Assembly: GCA_029573725.1 (NCBI GenBank)
Contig: JAKQDQ010000178.1
Span: 248,001 to 312,000, forward strand
Direction of reading: 5' to 3'
Length of the DNA stretch: 64,000 nucleotides
Source: Verrucomicrobiota bacterium
GTDB lineage: Bacteria; Verrucomicrobiota; Verrucomicrobiia; Limisphaerales; JADLHS01
Shown here: piece by piece, positions 41,101 to 48,456 of the stretch
How positions within the stretch are numbered: the first letter of the stretch is position 1
How the letters are laid out: each line of letters starts with the position of its first letter
The notes under the pieces: generated by a model
The model's input: only the letters and a program-made list of their open reading frames with translations
What the model was told of the DNA's origin: nothing
Database searches by the model: none
Made by a program: the position numbers and the translations under genes

Positions 41101-42535
41101 GGCCGCCGAGCCGTGGCAGGATCCGCGCGTGTGGGCAATGATCGCCGCCGGCGACGCCCGCGCCGTGCATCATATCGAATCGCCCGCCATGATCGGGTTG
41201 TGCCGCAGGTGCAACGTGCGCGACATTGACGGGCTGGTGGCCATCGTCAGTGTGATCCGCCCCGGCGCGGCCAATGAAGGCAAAAAGCAATCGTTCGCCC
41301 GGCGTTATCAGGGATTGGAACCGATCACCTGCCCGCATCCGGATCTGGCATCCTGTCTGCGCAGCACCTTCGGCCTGGTCGTGTATGAGGAGCACATTCT
41401 GCAAATCTGCGAAATCTTTGCCGGACTGCCGCCGGGTCGGGGCGACGTTTTGCGGCGCGCCTTGAACAAACAGGACCCTGCCGTCATTGCCGGATTCCAA
41501 ACCGAATTCACCGCCGCCGCAAGGCAGCGTGGGCACACCCCGGAAACGATCGCGGAAGTCTGGCGTCTGATCACCGGGTTTGCCGGTTACGCCTTCTGCA
41601 AGGCGCACTCGGCCGCTTACGGCGTGGAAGCCTACCAGTCCGCCTGGTTGAAGCATTATTTCCCGGCGGAATTCATGGCCGCGGTGCTGACCAACGGCAA
41701 GGGTTTCTATGATCCATTGGTTTACGTTCTCGAATGCCACCGGCTGGGATTGAAATTTTTGCCGCCTTCCATCAATGAACCCGGTCCGATGTTTGCGGTG
41801 CATGGCCGCGCCATTCGTGTGCCGCTGGTTCGCGCGAAAGGGCTGACCGATCGCACCCGCCAGCGCCTGCTGGCCGAGCGCGCGCGCCGCGCCTTCGCCT
41901 CTTTGGCGGACTTTTGTCATCGTGTGCAACCGTTGCCGGAAGAATTGGAAACCATGATCCGCGCGGGCGGGTTCGATGAATTTGGCCAGCCCCGCACCCG
42001 GCAATTTTGGGAGGCACAACATTGGCGCCGGATCTGCAGCCGTTCGGATGTGTCGGACCAGGAATGGCTGTTGCCGCCCCCGGGCCTGGCACCATTTCCG
42101 GCAATGCCTTTGCGTGAACCGACCCGCCGGGAACGGCTTGAAAGTGAAAATGAATTGTTCGGCTATCCGGTCAGCGGCCATCCGCTGGAACGCTTCGCGG
42201 ACATTGCGTGGGAAACCTATTGTCCGGTGGCGCAATTACGGCAACACCCCGGCGCAACAGTCGTCGCTTGCGGATTGGTGATCGAGCAGCGCACCTACCA
42301 TCAGGTCACTGGTGAGCCCATGAAATTTCTTACCCTTGCCGACTGGACGGGCATGGTTGAGACCGAGCTGTTCGCGCCCGCCTATCGCCGCCATGGTCTG
42401 GCCACGGTTCGTTATCCGGTTCTCGAAGTCACGGCCGCCGTTGAGCCATTCGAAAACGGACGCGGCTTTTCATTGCGTGTGCTGCACGCCGGACCGCCCC
42501 GCCGCCGGCCGGACCGCGGCGCCGCGCGCCGGTGA
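38147..42535 (+). CDS. Fused DNA polymerase: Y-family DinB (Pol IV) plus C-family DnaE2/DnaE polymerase
   Basis: A single uninterrupted 1462-residue frame. Residues 1 to about 400 are a Y-family translesion polymerase: HLDADAFFAAVEQ (Asp11, Asp13), SYEARRWGVYTPMPAARARKLCP, the catalytic SIDEGYFDLTG (Asp104, Glu105), GIATNKLVSAIASKLHKP, a HhH (LPGIGPQTGARLCAAGL) and the little finger (FSRQETFAADI). After a short linker, residues 420-1462 are a C-family polymerase. It has a PHP domain opening THSHYSFLDS (427-435), GSAADSLVCYGLGIS, the catalytic PDIDIDF (Asp774, 776, 778), KMDILAQGG (Asp940) and a C-terminal OB fold. Both active sites look intact. Length and OB-fold position fit DnaE2. It follows lexA at 54 bp and should be SOS induced. 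Confidence 0.9.
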   Translation: MSFPRTIVHLDADAFFAAVEQAADVKLRGKPVAVGGGARGIIASASYEARRWGVYTPMPAARARKLCPKLIVLPGDFERYEQFSHWMFGYCYDFTPDVEQTSIDEGYFDLTGHRRQAPVEIARTIRKAIGQRLKITVSEGIATNKLVSAIASKLHKPGAFQVVPPGEEAVFLQPLSSQWLPGIGPQTGARLCAAGLATIGQVAGTPLEMLELLLGASARCIRQFAHGIDERPLVPKRDPQKTFSRQETFAADITDEEYVEATLRHMADRLFARVREEGRSIRTLTVRVRYNDRDEDQVSESLREPTDLETDIYGRLRIMLRAAWRRRVSLRLVALKLGNVYDGRFRAELPLEVSVQRREAAGRLAGAIDALRRARGYATILRGHDLRLRLPPRAPTAHPAVPGEGSRGIQILSRPRPVAGYVPLRTHSHYSFLDSVLSPAAIVQLARQHGLPAVALTDSGNLHGAVEFVQAAKQQGVKPVLGVELNVRGQPLLLYVASARGYHQLCQLLSHPAAAPPGHGEASVVSQPRRALRCEELAGRTEGLIAVGSDPALAELFPQRFYQLATGGQRAGKFPGVVGPAIRYAMPGDRQRYDIVQSIRTRTLLRQPHPEKDLAGQFHFRTPEEMARAAYEHPDWLQHTHEIAARCQFELPFGQPQFPAYVPPDGTSPGEFLRQLVWRGLRERYGARAARHRSQAREELDIINAIGYAEYFLVTWDLLQACRQRGISWITRGSAADSLVCYGLGISGVCPVRFNLYFRRFLNRERMARHKLPDIDIDFPHDQKDAVINLIFAKYGPAHCAVVGGFATFQARSAFAEVAKVLGVAEHMVRRFTEHFPWSFRGCWKSDVETPGGGMRLIDKLEASPVNRFLPLRDEPYRTALLMAGGLDGVPRHPKMHPCGLVLSRQPLHELMPTFMAQKGYATTHFDMDAVEAVGLVKMDILAQGGLAVMRDVQTLLAPRGLVVDLEACVARRQSDGCVRWGDPRAAEPWQDPRVWAMIAAGDARAVHHIESPAMIGLCRRCNVRDIDGLVAIVSVIRPGAANEGKKQSFARRYQGLEPITCPHPDLASCLRSTFGLVVYEEHILQICEIFAGLPPGRGDVLRRALNKQDPAVIAGFQTEFTAAARQRGHTPETIAEVWRLITGFAGYAFCKAHSAAYGVEAYQSAWLKHYFPAEFMAAVLTNGKGFYDPLVYVLECHRLGLKFLPPSINEPGPMFAVHGRAIRVPLVRAKGLTDRTRQRLLAERARRAFASLADFCHRVQPLPEELETMIRAGGFDEFGQPRTRQFWEAQHWRRICSRSDVSDQEWLLPPPGLAPFPAMPLREPTRRERLESENELFGYPVSGHPLERFADIAWETYCPVAQLRQHPGATVVACGLVIEQRTYHQVTGEPMKFLTLADWTGMVETELFAPAYRRHGLATVRYPVLEVTAAVEPFENGRGFSLRVLHAGPPRRRPDRGAARR

Positions 42536-42541
42536 AGCACA

Positions 42542-42577
42542 GTGCCGGTGCAGGCGTCCGCAGGTCTGCACCGGCAC
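42542..42577. terminator. Bidirectional terminator-like hairpin between convergent genes
   Basis: Perfect 12-bp arms GTGCCGGTGCAG (42542-42553) and CTGCACCGGCAC (42566-42577) with a 12-base loop, set between the stops of the fused polymerase and the metallo-hydrolase. No T-tract follows on either side, so it may act as a barrier or with Rho. Confidence 0.5.
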
Positions 42578-42594
42578 CCTGCTGCTGCCCGCGT

Positions 42595-43566
42595 TTAGAT
42601 GATGGTGGCCGTTTCGCCAATCTGCGTTAGGGCCAGCCGATCGCGTTCCTGTGCGATGGCCTTCTGAAAGCGTTCCAGCGGTTCGTTCATCGGTTCGTCG
42701 CTGAGTTTGAACGTGGAGTGGTGCATGGGTGCGACGAGTTCTGCGCCCGCCATGTCGGCCATCTGCAGGGCCTCCTCGGGGGTGCAGTGATTGCGGATCC
42801 AGGGATCATAGGCGCCGATCGGCATCAGCGCGGCGGCATAAGTTGCATGGGGCGAACGCAGGTTGCGAAAGAGCGGCGTCAGCGCGGTATCCCCGCCGAA
42901 AATCATGGCGCGCCCTTCGCGGCGCAGCACGTATCCGTTGTAACCGCGCGGCTTGTCGCCGGGCCAGCGTTCCCCCCAGTGTTTGACTTCGAAGGCTTCA
43001 ATGCGTAATTCGCCGCGCGGGGTTTGCAGGGTGGAGGCGTCCCCCCAACCCAGCTCAGTCACCCGGGCAAAACCCAGGGGGCGCACAAGGTCTGCTGTTT
43101 CCCGGGCAGTGACGATGGGATGCGTGCGTTTGAATTTGGCCAGCGAGGGCAGGTCCAGGTGGTCCATGTGCGCGTGCGAGAGCAACAGCAAATCAATCGG
43201 CGGCAACCGGGTCAACTGGAGCGCCGGCGCATAATAACGCTTGGGGCCGAGCGTGCCGAGGCCCAGGTTGAAGCCGACCCGGGGGCTGAACACCGGATCG
43301 GTAAGGATGTGTACGCCGTAGAAATTGATCAGGAGGGTGGCGTGTCCGAGCCAGGCAAAGGTGATGCGCTGGTCATCCCAACGTTCAGGCGTCGGCACCA
43401 CGGGCGGCGGCGCCGGCGCGCGCAGGGTGTCCCCGGCCAGCTGCCGCGCCAGTCGCGCCAGCCGGGATTGCGACAATCCCATCCAGGCGGCCCCGGCGGC
43501 GGCGAACACGCCGGCCGCCGCGCCACTTACTTTCAAGAACTTTCGCCGCGTGGAATTCACCGCCAC
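42595..43566 (-). CDS. Metallo-beta-lactamase-fold hydrolase with Tat signal
   Basis: 323 residues. The N terminus STRRKFLKVSGAAAG has the twin-arginine motif (Arg7-Arg8) and a hydrophobic segment, so the protein is probably folded with its metals before export. The MBL fold is shown by AWLGHATLLINFYGVHILTDPVF, the metal motif SHAHMDHLD (His131, His133, Asp135, His136), AFEVKHWG, MIFGGDTAL and VAPMHHSTF. This layout is that of UlaG/NAPE-PLD-like hydrolases acting on phospholipids or lactones. Substrate unknown. It stands alone and is convergent with the polymerase fusion. Confidence 0.8.
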   Translation of the reverse strand: MAVNSTRRKFLKVSGAAAGVFAAAGAAWMGLSQSRLARLARQLAGDTLRAPAPPPVVPTPERWDDQRITFAWLGHATLLINFYGVHILTDPVFSPRVGFNLGLGTLGPKRYYAPALQLTRLPPIDLLLLSHAHMDHLDLPSLAKFKRTHPIVTARETADLVRPLGFARVTELGWGDASTLQTPRGELRIEAFEVKHWGERWPGDKPRGYNGYVLRREGRAMIFGGDTALTPLFRNLRSPHATYAAALMPIGAYDPWIRNHCTPEEALQMADMAGAELVAPMHHSTFKLSDEPMNEPLERFQKAIAQERDRLALTQIGETATII

Positions 43567-43664
43567 AGGAGAACAAAGTAACCACCGGTCAAGAGCGCGG
43601 CAACCGCCTCCGCGCCGCGGGTCAATGATGGAGCGAACATGATGATTGGTTCAACCTCCGGGCG

Positions 43665-44228
43665 TTAATTCCACGACAAATCCTCGGGCGATTGCGCGAG
43701 GATTTGATTGCGCCAACCGCCTTTGTGGCGCAGGACGGTTGGCCACAGGTTTTCGGGAGCCACATCAAAAATCAGTTCCAGGGATGCCGGATGCGTCAGC
43801 CAGACCTTGCGCTGCATTTCGCTTTCGAGCTGGCCGGGACTCCAGCCGGCGTAGCCGGCAAAGATTTTGACTTTTTTCGATGGCGAAAAGGATTCTCCCA
43901 GCGCCCGCAAATCGTCCGCCGAATGACCGAGCCCCAGGTTGGGCAGGATGGTGGCGTCCGGCAGCAGCTTGTCCGTGTGCAAAAAGCTGAGGGCGCTCGG
44001 TTGCACGGGGCCCCCAATGAAAAGTTGTTGTTCGCGAAACACTTCAGGGAGGTCCACCAAAATCAAATCGTCCGCCCGGCTGCCGCTGCTCCGGTTCAGC
44101 ACGAGACCGAACGCGCCTTCGGCATCGTGCTGGCAGATCAGCAGGACAGTGCGTTGAAAAAACGAGCCGCGCAGTTCGCCGCGGTCCAGCAACAGCTGGC
44201 CTTTAAGGTACTGGGAGGGTGCTGCCAT
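43665..44228 (-). CDS. yqgE: YqgE/AlgH family protein
   Basis: 187 residues from the ATG at 44226-44228; a GTG or other codon up to 44246 would add six residues. The family core is visible: YLKGQLLLDRGELRGSFFQRTVLLICQHDAEGAFGLVLNRSS, QLFIGGPVQPSALSFLH, KIFAGYAGWSPGQLESEMQRKVWLTHPASLELIFD. YqgE proteins are widespread and of unknown molecular function, named AlgH after a possible role in alginate regulation. Divergent from a small lipoprotein gene. Confidence 0.88.
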   Translation of the reverse strand: MAAPSQYLKGQLLLDRGELRGSFFQRTVLLICQHDAEGAFGLVLNRSSGSRADDLILVDLPEVFREQQLFIGGPVQPSALSFLHTDKLLPDATILPNLGLGHSADDLRALGESFSPSKKVKIFAGYAGWSPGQLESEMQRKVWLTHPASLELIFDVAPENLWPTVLRHKGGWRNQILAQSPEDLSWN

Positions 44229-44289
44229 GTGCCGTGAGTGCAGCATGCCTCAAGCTTGCCGTCCTGACAAACTCGAATACAGTGAAGCC

Positions 44290-44412
44290 ATGAAAAAATT
44301 CGGCTTCTGGTTGACGCTGGTCATCTTGGGGCTCGCCCTGACCGGTTGCCAGTCACAGCATTCCGGCAGTCGCGAATACATTCCGGGCAAGGGCTGGATG
44401 CACAATGATTGA
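44290..44412 (+). CDS. Very small lipoprotein (40 residues)
   Basis: MKKFGFWLTLVILGLALTGC is a full lipoprotein signal peptide with lipobox ALTGC (Cys20), followed by only 20 mature residues (QSQHSGSREYIPGKGWMHND). The ATG at 44290 is chosen because the signal begins there; the frame is open upstream to 44227. The YIPGKGW ending recurs, as far as I recall, in small lipoproteins of this phylum. Role unknown; entericidin-like in layout only. Confidence 0.65.
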   Translation: MKKFGFWLTLVILGLALTGCQSQHSGSREYIPGKGWMHND

Positions 44413-44438
44413 GGTCCGGGGGCGGCGGCGGCCCTGGT

Positions 44439-45149
44439 TCAGGGATGGAAATAGCCCAGCTCCCGCAGCGAGGCATAATCCCTGGCCCGGCCGGCAGTGG
44501 CCCGGCCAAGAATGATGTGATCCAGTACTTCAATCTTCAGTAATTGTCCGGCCCGGATCAGGTCGCGGGTCACCTTGAGATCGGCCTCGCTGGGCGAGGG
44601 GTCGCCGCTCGGATGATTGTGTACGAGAACAATCGCGGCCGCATTGGCCGAGATGGCGGCACGAAACACCTCGCGCGCATGCACCAGCAGCGTATCCAGC
44701 GTGCCCTCGGAAACTTCTTCAAGCCGGATCAGCCGGCGCCGCGTGTTCAACAGCAGCACCTGCAATGTTTCCACCTCCTTGCCGAGATTTTGGGCGCGGA
44801 GCAGCTGCACGATGCTTTCGGGATTGTCCAGCACCGGAGATTCCATTTGGAGTTCCTGCGCCATTTTGTGCGCCAGCGCGAACGCGGCGACCAGGGTCAC
44901 GGCCTTGTCCCGGCCGACGCCTTTCGTCTGGCGCAACTGATCCACGGAGGCGGCGGCCAGCGCCTGGAGGGAGCTGAAACGTGCCAGCAACTGCTGGCCG
45001 ATCGCGACCGCGTTGTGGCCCTTGCAACCCGTGCGCAACAGAATCGCCACCAGCTCGGCATGGCTCAGGGCCGCGGCGCCGTGCGCCAGCAGCCGTTCGC
45101 GCGGCCGCTCGCCGGCCGGCTGATCTTTGATTTTGAGCGAGGTGGACAT
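44439..45149 (-). CDS. radC: RadC family protein (JAMM metalloprotease domain)
   Basis: 236 residues. N-terminal HhH-like region (RPRERLLAHGAAALSHAELVAILLRTG ... VGRDKAVTLVAAFALAHKM), then the C-terminal JAMM/MPN domain with HNHPSGDPSPSEAD (His177, His179, Asp190) and the Glu in LIRLEEVSEGTLD. Despite its name a role in repair is not established; the domain predicts a metal-dependent peptidase or isopeptidase. The gene is separated from the LigA-like fragment gene by a 174-bp divergent region. Confidence 0.93.
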   Translation of the reverse strand: MSTSLKIKDQPAGERPRERLLAHGAAALSHAELVAILLRTGCKGHNAVAIGQQLLARFSSLQALAAASVDQLRQTKGVGRDKAVTLVAAFALAHKMAQELQMESPVLDNPESIVQLLRAQNLGKEVETLQVLLLNTRRRLIRLEEVSEGTLDTLLVHAREVFRAAISANAAAIVLVHNHPSGDPSPSEADLKVTRDLIRAGQLLKIEVLDHIILGRATAGRARDYASLRELGYFHP

Positions 45150-45323
45150 GGGAAATTTCTACGCCGCCGCCGGCAGAAACACACGAAGATTTTTCGCTGC
45201 CGGCGTCCCGGGCCGACAGGCCGGGTGGAACCCGGGCCGGCACCCAACCCGGGCACCAACAATGCGACCCGGGCCGCGTCATTCTGTTCTTGCCGTGACG
45301 CCATTCCCGCAGATGCTGGGGCC

Positions 45324-45941
45324 ATGCTCAAATGGCTCGACAAACTTTTCGCGAGGAGCGCCGGGGCGACCACGGAGATTTCTGCGACCCGGGTTTGCCC
45401 CGAGTGCGGTTCGCGACTGATCGGTGAACCCGCCGCCCCCGATGCAGCGGCGGGCGGGAGCTGTCCGAATCCGGATTGTCCGCCGCGGGTGCGGCAGCGG
45501 GTGATCCTCTGGGCGTCCAAGGACGCGATGGATATTTCCAACGACACGGCGTTGCTGGAACAGCTCGTCCGGCGTGGTCTGGTATTGGACGTGGCCGAAT
45601 TTTACCGGCTCAAAGTGAAAGAACTCGCGGCTCTTGACGGAATGGACCCGGACCGTGCCAAAGTGTTTTGGGATGCGATTCATGCCAGCAAGTCGCGAGG
45701 ATTGTTTTGTGTGTTGTTTGGTTTGGGCATCCCACAAATCGGTTCTGGAGAAGCGGAAATTCTCGCCGGTCATTTCGCTTCGCTGGAAGCGTTGTTCGCT
45801 GCGGACTTTCAACAGTTATCGCGACTGACCGGAGTCTCGGAAGCGATGGCGCGCTGTGTGGTGCGCTGGGCCGATGACCCGGTGAATCGGAAACTGGTGC
45901 GTCGGTTGCGTCGTGCCGGCGTGAAACTGGAACGCGACTGA
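45324..45941 (+). CDS. Stand-alone zinc-finger and HhH module related to NAD-dependent DNA ligase C-terminal part
   Basis: 205 residues from the ATG at 45324. A four-Cys zinc finger (RVCPECGS ... GGSCPNPDCPPR) is followed by WASKDAMDISNDTALLEQLVRRGLVLDVAEFYRLKVKELAALDGM, ASKSRGLFCVLFGLGIPQIGSGEAEILAGHFASLEALFAADFQQLSRLTGVSEAMARCVVRW and LVRRLRRAGVKLE. This is the order of the zinc finger and helix-hairpin-helix region of LigA, but without the adenylation domain, OB fold or BRCT. No catalytic Lys is present, so it is not a ligase; DNA binding is likely. The open frame upstream to 44544 is antisense to radC. Complete stand-alone gene or remnant: its start and length favour a real gene. Confidence 0.7.
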   Translation: MLKWLDKLFARSAGATTEISATRVCPECGSRLIGEPAAPDAAAGGSCPNPDCPPRVRQRVILWASKDAMDISNDTALLEQLVRRGLVLDVAEFYRLKVKELAALDGMDPDRAKVFWDAIHASKSRGLFCVLFGLGIPQIGSGEAEILAGHFASLEALFAADFQQLSRLTGVSEAMARCVVRWADDPVNRKLVRRLRRAGVKLERD

Positions 45942-46044
45942 GTCTCGCATCGCCTGCGCATAATTTGCACGGCGGAATGGGCGGCTGCGCAACGCATGCG
46001 CGATCCAGTGCCCGTTTCCTTTGAATTCATTGAGATTTTTGCCG

Positions 46045-46060
46045 TGGCACGAACTTTGCA
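46045..46060 (+). promoter_or_regulatory. Sigma-54 (RpoN) promoter
   Basis: TGGCACG (46045-46051), 4 bp, TTGCA (46056-46060): a full match to the -24/-12 consensus TGGCACG-N4-TTGCW, with the GG and GC elements 10 bp apart as required. The start would be about 46072 and the first gene begins at 46139. Nothing resembling an enhancer-binding palindrome stands out in the 100 bp upstream. Confidence 0.7.
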
Positions 46061-46138
46061 ATGGCGCGATTCAGGGCGAAGTCATGGGTGTGACTTTGCG
46101 AATGTTCGGATTAAACAAATCACTGCAGGAGAGTAGAT

Positions 46139-46678
46139 ATGAAATTAAATCAAGCACTGAAGGTACTCAGCCTCACCGCCATTCTGGCGTTGGGCGCGCA
46201 AACCGTCATGGCGCAGGACGGCGGCAATCGCCCCCGCCGCAACCGTGACGGACAGGATAATAATCAACGGGGCGAATGGCAGGGACGCCGCGGCAACTTC
46301 GATCCGGCGGAAATGCGCCAGCGCATGTTGGAGCGGACGCGCGAGGAACTGGAAATCACCGATGATACGGAATGGAAAGCGATCGAGCCCTTGATCACCA
46401 AGGTTGGCGAAGCCCGGATGGCCATTGGCTTCGGCCGGTTCGGCGGCCGCGGCGGGCCCGGGGGGCCCGGCGGGTTTGGGGCGAACAATCCTGCGGCCGA
46501 AACATTGCAGAAAGTGATTGATGCCAAGGCGTCCAACAAGGAGACTAAAGCGGCGCTGGCGAAATATGTGGCGGATCGCAAAGCCAGGCAGGCCAGGTTG
46601 GAACAGGCGCAGGAGGATTTGCGCAAGGTGCTGACCCCGCGCCAGGAAGCCATCGCCACGTTGCGCGGATTGCTCTAA
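46139..46678 (+). CDS. Small exported Gly-rich protein
   Basis: 179 residues with a signal peptide (MKLNQALKVLSLTAILALGAQTVMAQ). The mature part has an Arg/Asn-rich stretch, a helix with EMRQRMLERTREELEITDDTEWKAIEPLI, a Gly/Pro run (GGRGGPGGPGGFG) and a C-terminal charged helix (KARQARLEQAQEDLRKVLTPRQEAIATLRGLL). The layout is reminiscent of CpxP/Spy-like periplasmic helical proteins, but no motif proves it. RBS AGGAGAG lies about 6 bp before the ATG. It sits between the sigma-54 promoter and gspE, with 38 bp to gspE, so it is probably the first gene of that operon. Confidence 0.65.
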   Translation: MKLNQALKVLSLTAILALGAQTVMAQDGGNRPRRNRDGQDNNQRGEWQGRRGNFDPAEMRQRMLERTREELEITDDTEWKAIEPLITKVGEARMAIGFGRFGGRGGPGGPGGFGANNPAAETLQKVIDAKASNKETKAALAKYVADRKARQARLEQAQEDLRKVLTPRQEAIATLRGLL

Positions 46679-46716
46679 TTCCGCGCGCGCGCACCCAAGC
46701 TGCTGGCATCGACTCC

Positions 46717-48456
46717 ATGGAAACCACGCAACCTTCATCCGAGCTGCTGGACCGCATGATGGCGGCCCGGCAGCTTTCCGCCGTGGATGCGGCGGGACTG
46801 ACGCGACAGAGGGAAATCCCGCTGCAGCGCGAGGAGGACGTCCTGCGCTGGCTGGCGGGCGAGTACGATCTGGCCTACACCGCGTTGGATGACGTGGAGC
46901 CCGATCGCCAGCTGCTTTCCCTGTTTCCCGCGCGAATTCTGCTCAAGGAGGAACTGCTGCCGCTCCGCCGTGTGAACGGAACGGTGGAAATCGCCACCAG
47001 CCGCCTGTTTGCCACACAGGGATTGGACACGCTGAAAACATTGACCGGCCTGAACCTGCGGCCGGTGTTGACTCCGACGGAAGCGTTGCGGCGCGAATTG
47101 AAGAAGCGGTTGGGTGTGGGCGCGGACACCATGGGCGAACTGGCCGAGGATGCCGCGTTGCAGGTGGTGGATGAAAATCAGGAGGACAACGACCTCGACG
47201 TGGATGCCGAGGACGCCTCGATCATCCGCTTTGTCAATCAAGTCCTCCGGGATGCGATCGAACTGCGCGCGTCGGACATCCACCTTGAGCCCTTCGAGCA
47301 TGAATTCCACATTCGCTACCGTGTGGACGGGGTGTTGCAGAGCATTCCGGTGCCGGCACAGATCAAGCGTTTTCAGCCGGCCATCGTTTCGCGTCTGAAA
47401 ATTCTGAGCCATTTGAACATTGCCGAAAAGCGGTTGCCCCAGGATGGCCGCATCAAAATTCGATTGGATGAGCACGAGGTGGACATCCGCGTGTCGGTGA
47501 TTCCGATGTTGCACGGGGAAGCCGTGGTGCTGCGGTTGTTGCGGCAGAACGCGACGTTGTTGGGGATGGCCGAACTGGGGATGGATGCGCGCGAGCTGGG
47601 CGCGTTCAAGCGGGTGCTGGCCCTGCCCCACGGGATCATTCTGGTGACCGGCCCCACGGGAAGCGGCAAAACCACGACGCTGTATACCGCGTTGAATGAG
47701 ATCAACGATCAGGTCCGCAAGATCATCACCATTGAGGACCCGATTGAATATCAGCTCAACGGCATCAATCAAATCCAGGTCTCGGAGAAGGCCGGGCTGA
47801 CCTTCGCCCGTGGGCTGCGCTCGATCTTGCGGCACGATCCCGATGTGATTCTGGTGGGGGAAATTCGTGATCGCGAGACGGCGCAGATTGCCGTGCAGGC
47901 GTCACTGACCGGCCATCTGGTTTTTTCCACGTTGCACACCAACGACGCGCCCGGTGCGGTGACGCGCTTGATTGACATGGGCGTCGAGCCGTATCTCGTG
48001 GCGTCTTCGCTCGAAGCGGTGCTGGCGCAGCGCCTCGTGCGGGTGCTGTGCCGCCATTGCAAGCAACCCGATGCTTCGCCCACCACCGCGGCGCTCAAGG
48101 CGCAAGTCGGGATCCCCGCAGGGGAAACCCTCTATCGTGCGGTTGGCTGTCGCGAGTGCCGGCAGACTGGATACCACGGGCGGCACGCCATTTTTGAATG
48201 GATGGATGTGGACAATGACCTGCGCGAAGTGGTGCTGAAAAATGCCTCCTCCGGAGAAATCGCCACACAGGCGCGGCGCGCGGGCTTGCGCACGTTGAAC
48301 GAGGACGGCTGGCGGCTGGTCCGCCAGGGGGTCACCACGCCCGAGGAAGTGTTGCGCGTGGCCAAGGATCAGACCGTCAATCACCTGGGGCCCGAAGCCG
48401 CGCCAAAACCGGCCATCGCAGTGCAGGCGCCGCGAAGAAATCATGCCGTTGTTTAA
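46717..48456 (+). CDS. gspE: Type II secretion ATPase GspE/PulE
   Basis: Cytoplasmic ATPase that powers pseudopilus assembly. 579 residues. An N-terminal GspE/MshEN domain precedes the ATPase core: Walker A GPTGSGKTT (about 312-320), the Asp box IITIEDPIEYQ, Walker B DVILVGEIRDRETAQIA, the His box GHLVFSTLHTND and a zinc site from CRHC (LVRVLCRHCK) and CREC (GCRECRQTGY). Overlaps gspF by 14 bp. The same fold drives type IV pili, but the neighbouring gspF, G-K and secretin genes settle the T2SS assignment. Confidence 0.94.
   Translation: METTQPSSELLDRMMAARQLSAVDAAGLTRQREIPLQREEDVLRWLAGEYDLAYTALDDVEPDRQLLSLFPARILLKEELLPLRRVNGTVEIATSRLFATQGLDTLKTLTGLNLRPVLTPTEALRRELKKRLGVGADTMGELAEDAALQVVDENQEDNDLDVDAEDASIIRFVNQVLRDAIELRASDIHLEPFEHEFHIRYRVDGVLQSIPVPAQIKRFQPAIVSRLKILSHLNIAEKRLPQDGRIKIRLDEHEVDIRVSVIPMLHGEAVVLRLLRQNATLLGMAELGMDARELGAFKRVLALPHGIILVTGPTGSGKTTTLYTALNEINDQVRKIITIEDPIEYQLNGINQIQVSEKAGLTFARGLRSILRHDPDVILVGEIRDRETAQIAVQASLTGHLVFSTLHTNDAPGAVTRLIDMGVEPYLVASSLEAVLAQRLVRVLCRHCKQPDASPTTAALKAQVGIPAGETLYRAVGCRECRQTGYHGRHAIFEWMDVDNDLREVVLKNASSGEIATQARRAGLRTLNEDGWRLVRQGVTTPEEVLRVAKDQTVNHLGPEAAPKPAIAVQAPRRNHAVV

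Noticed and set aside
39287-42235. A 982-codon minus-strand open frame
   Set aside because: It is the complement of the fused polymerase, whose two catalytic sites are clearly conserved; the long frame is an effect of high GC and codon bias.
44544-45323. N-terminal extension of the LigA-like fragment, 260 codons upstream
   Set aside because: This stretch is antisense to radC and shows no similarity to ligase; the protein begins at the ATG at 45324.
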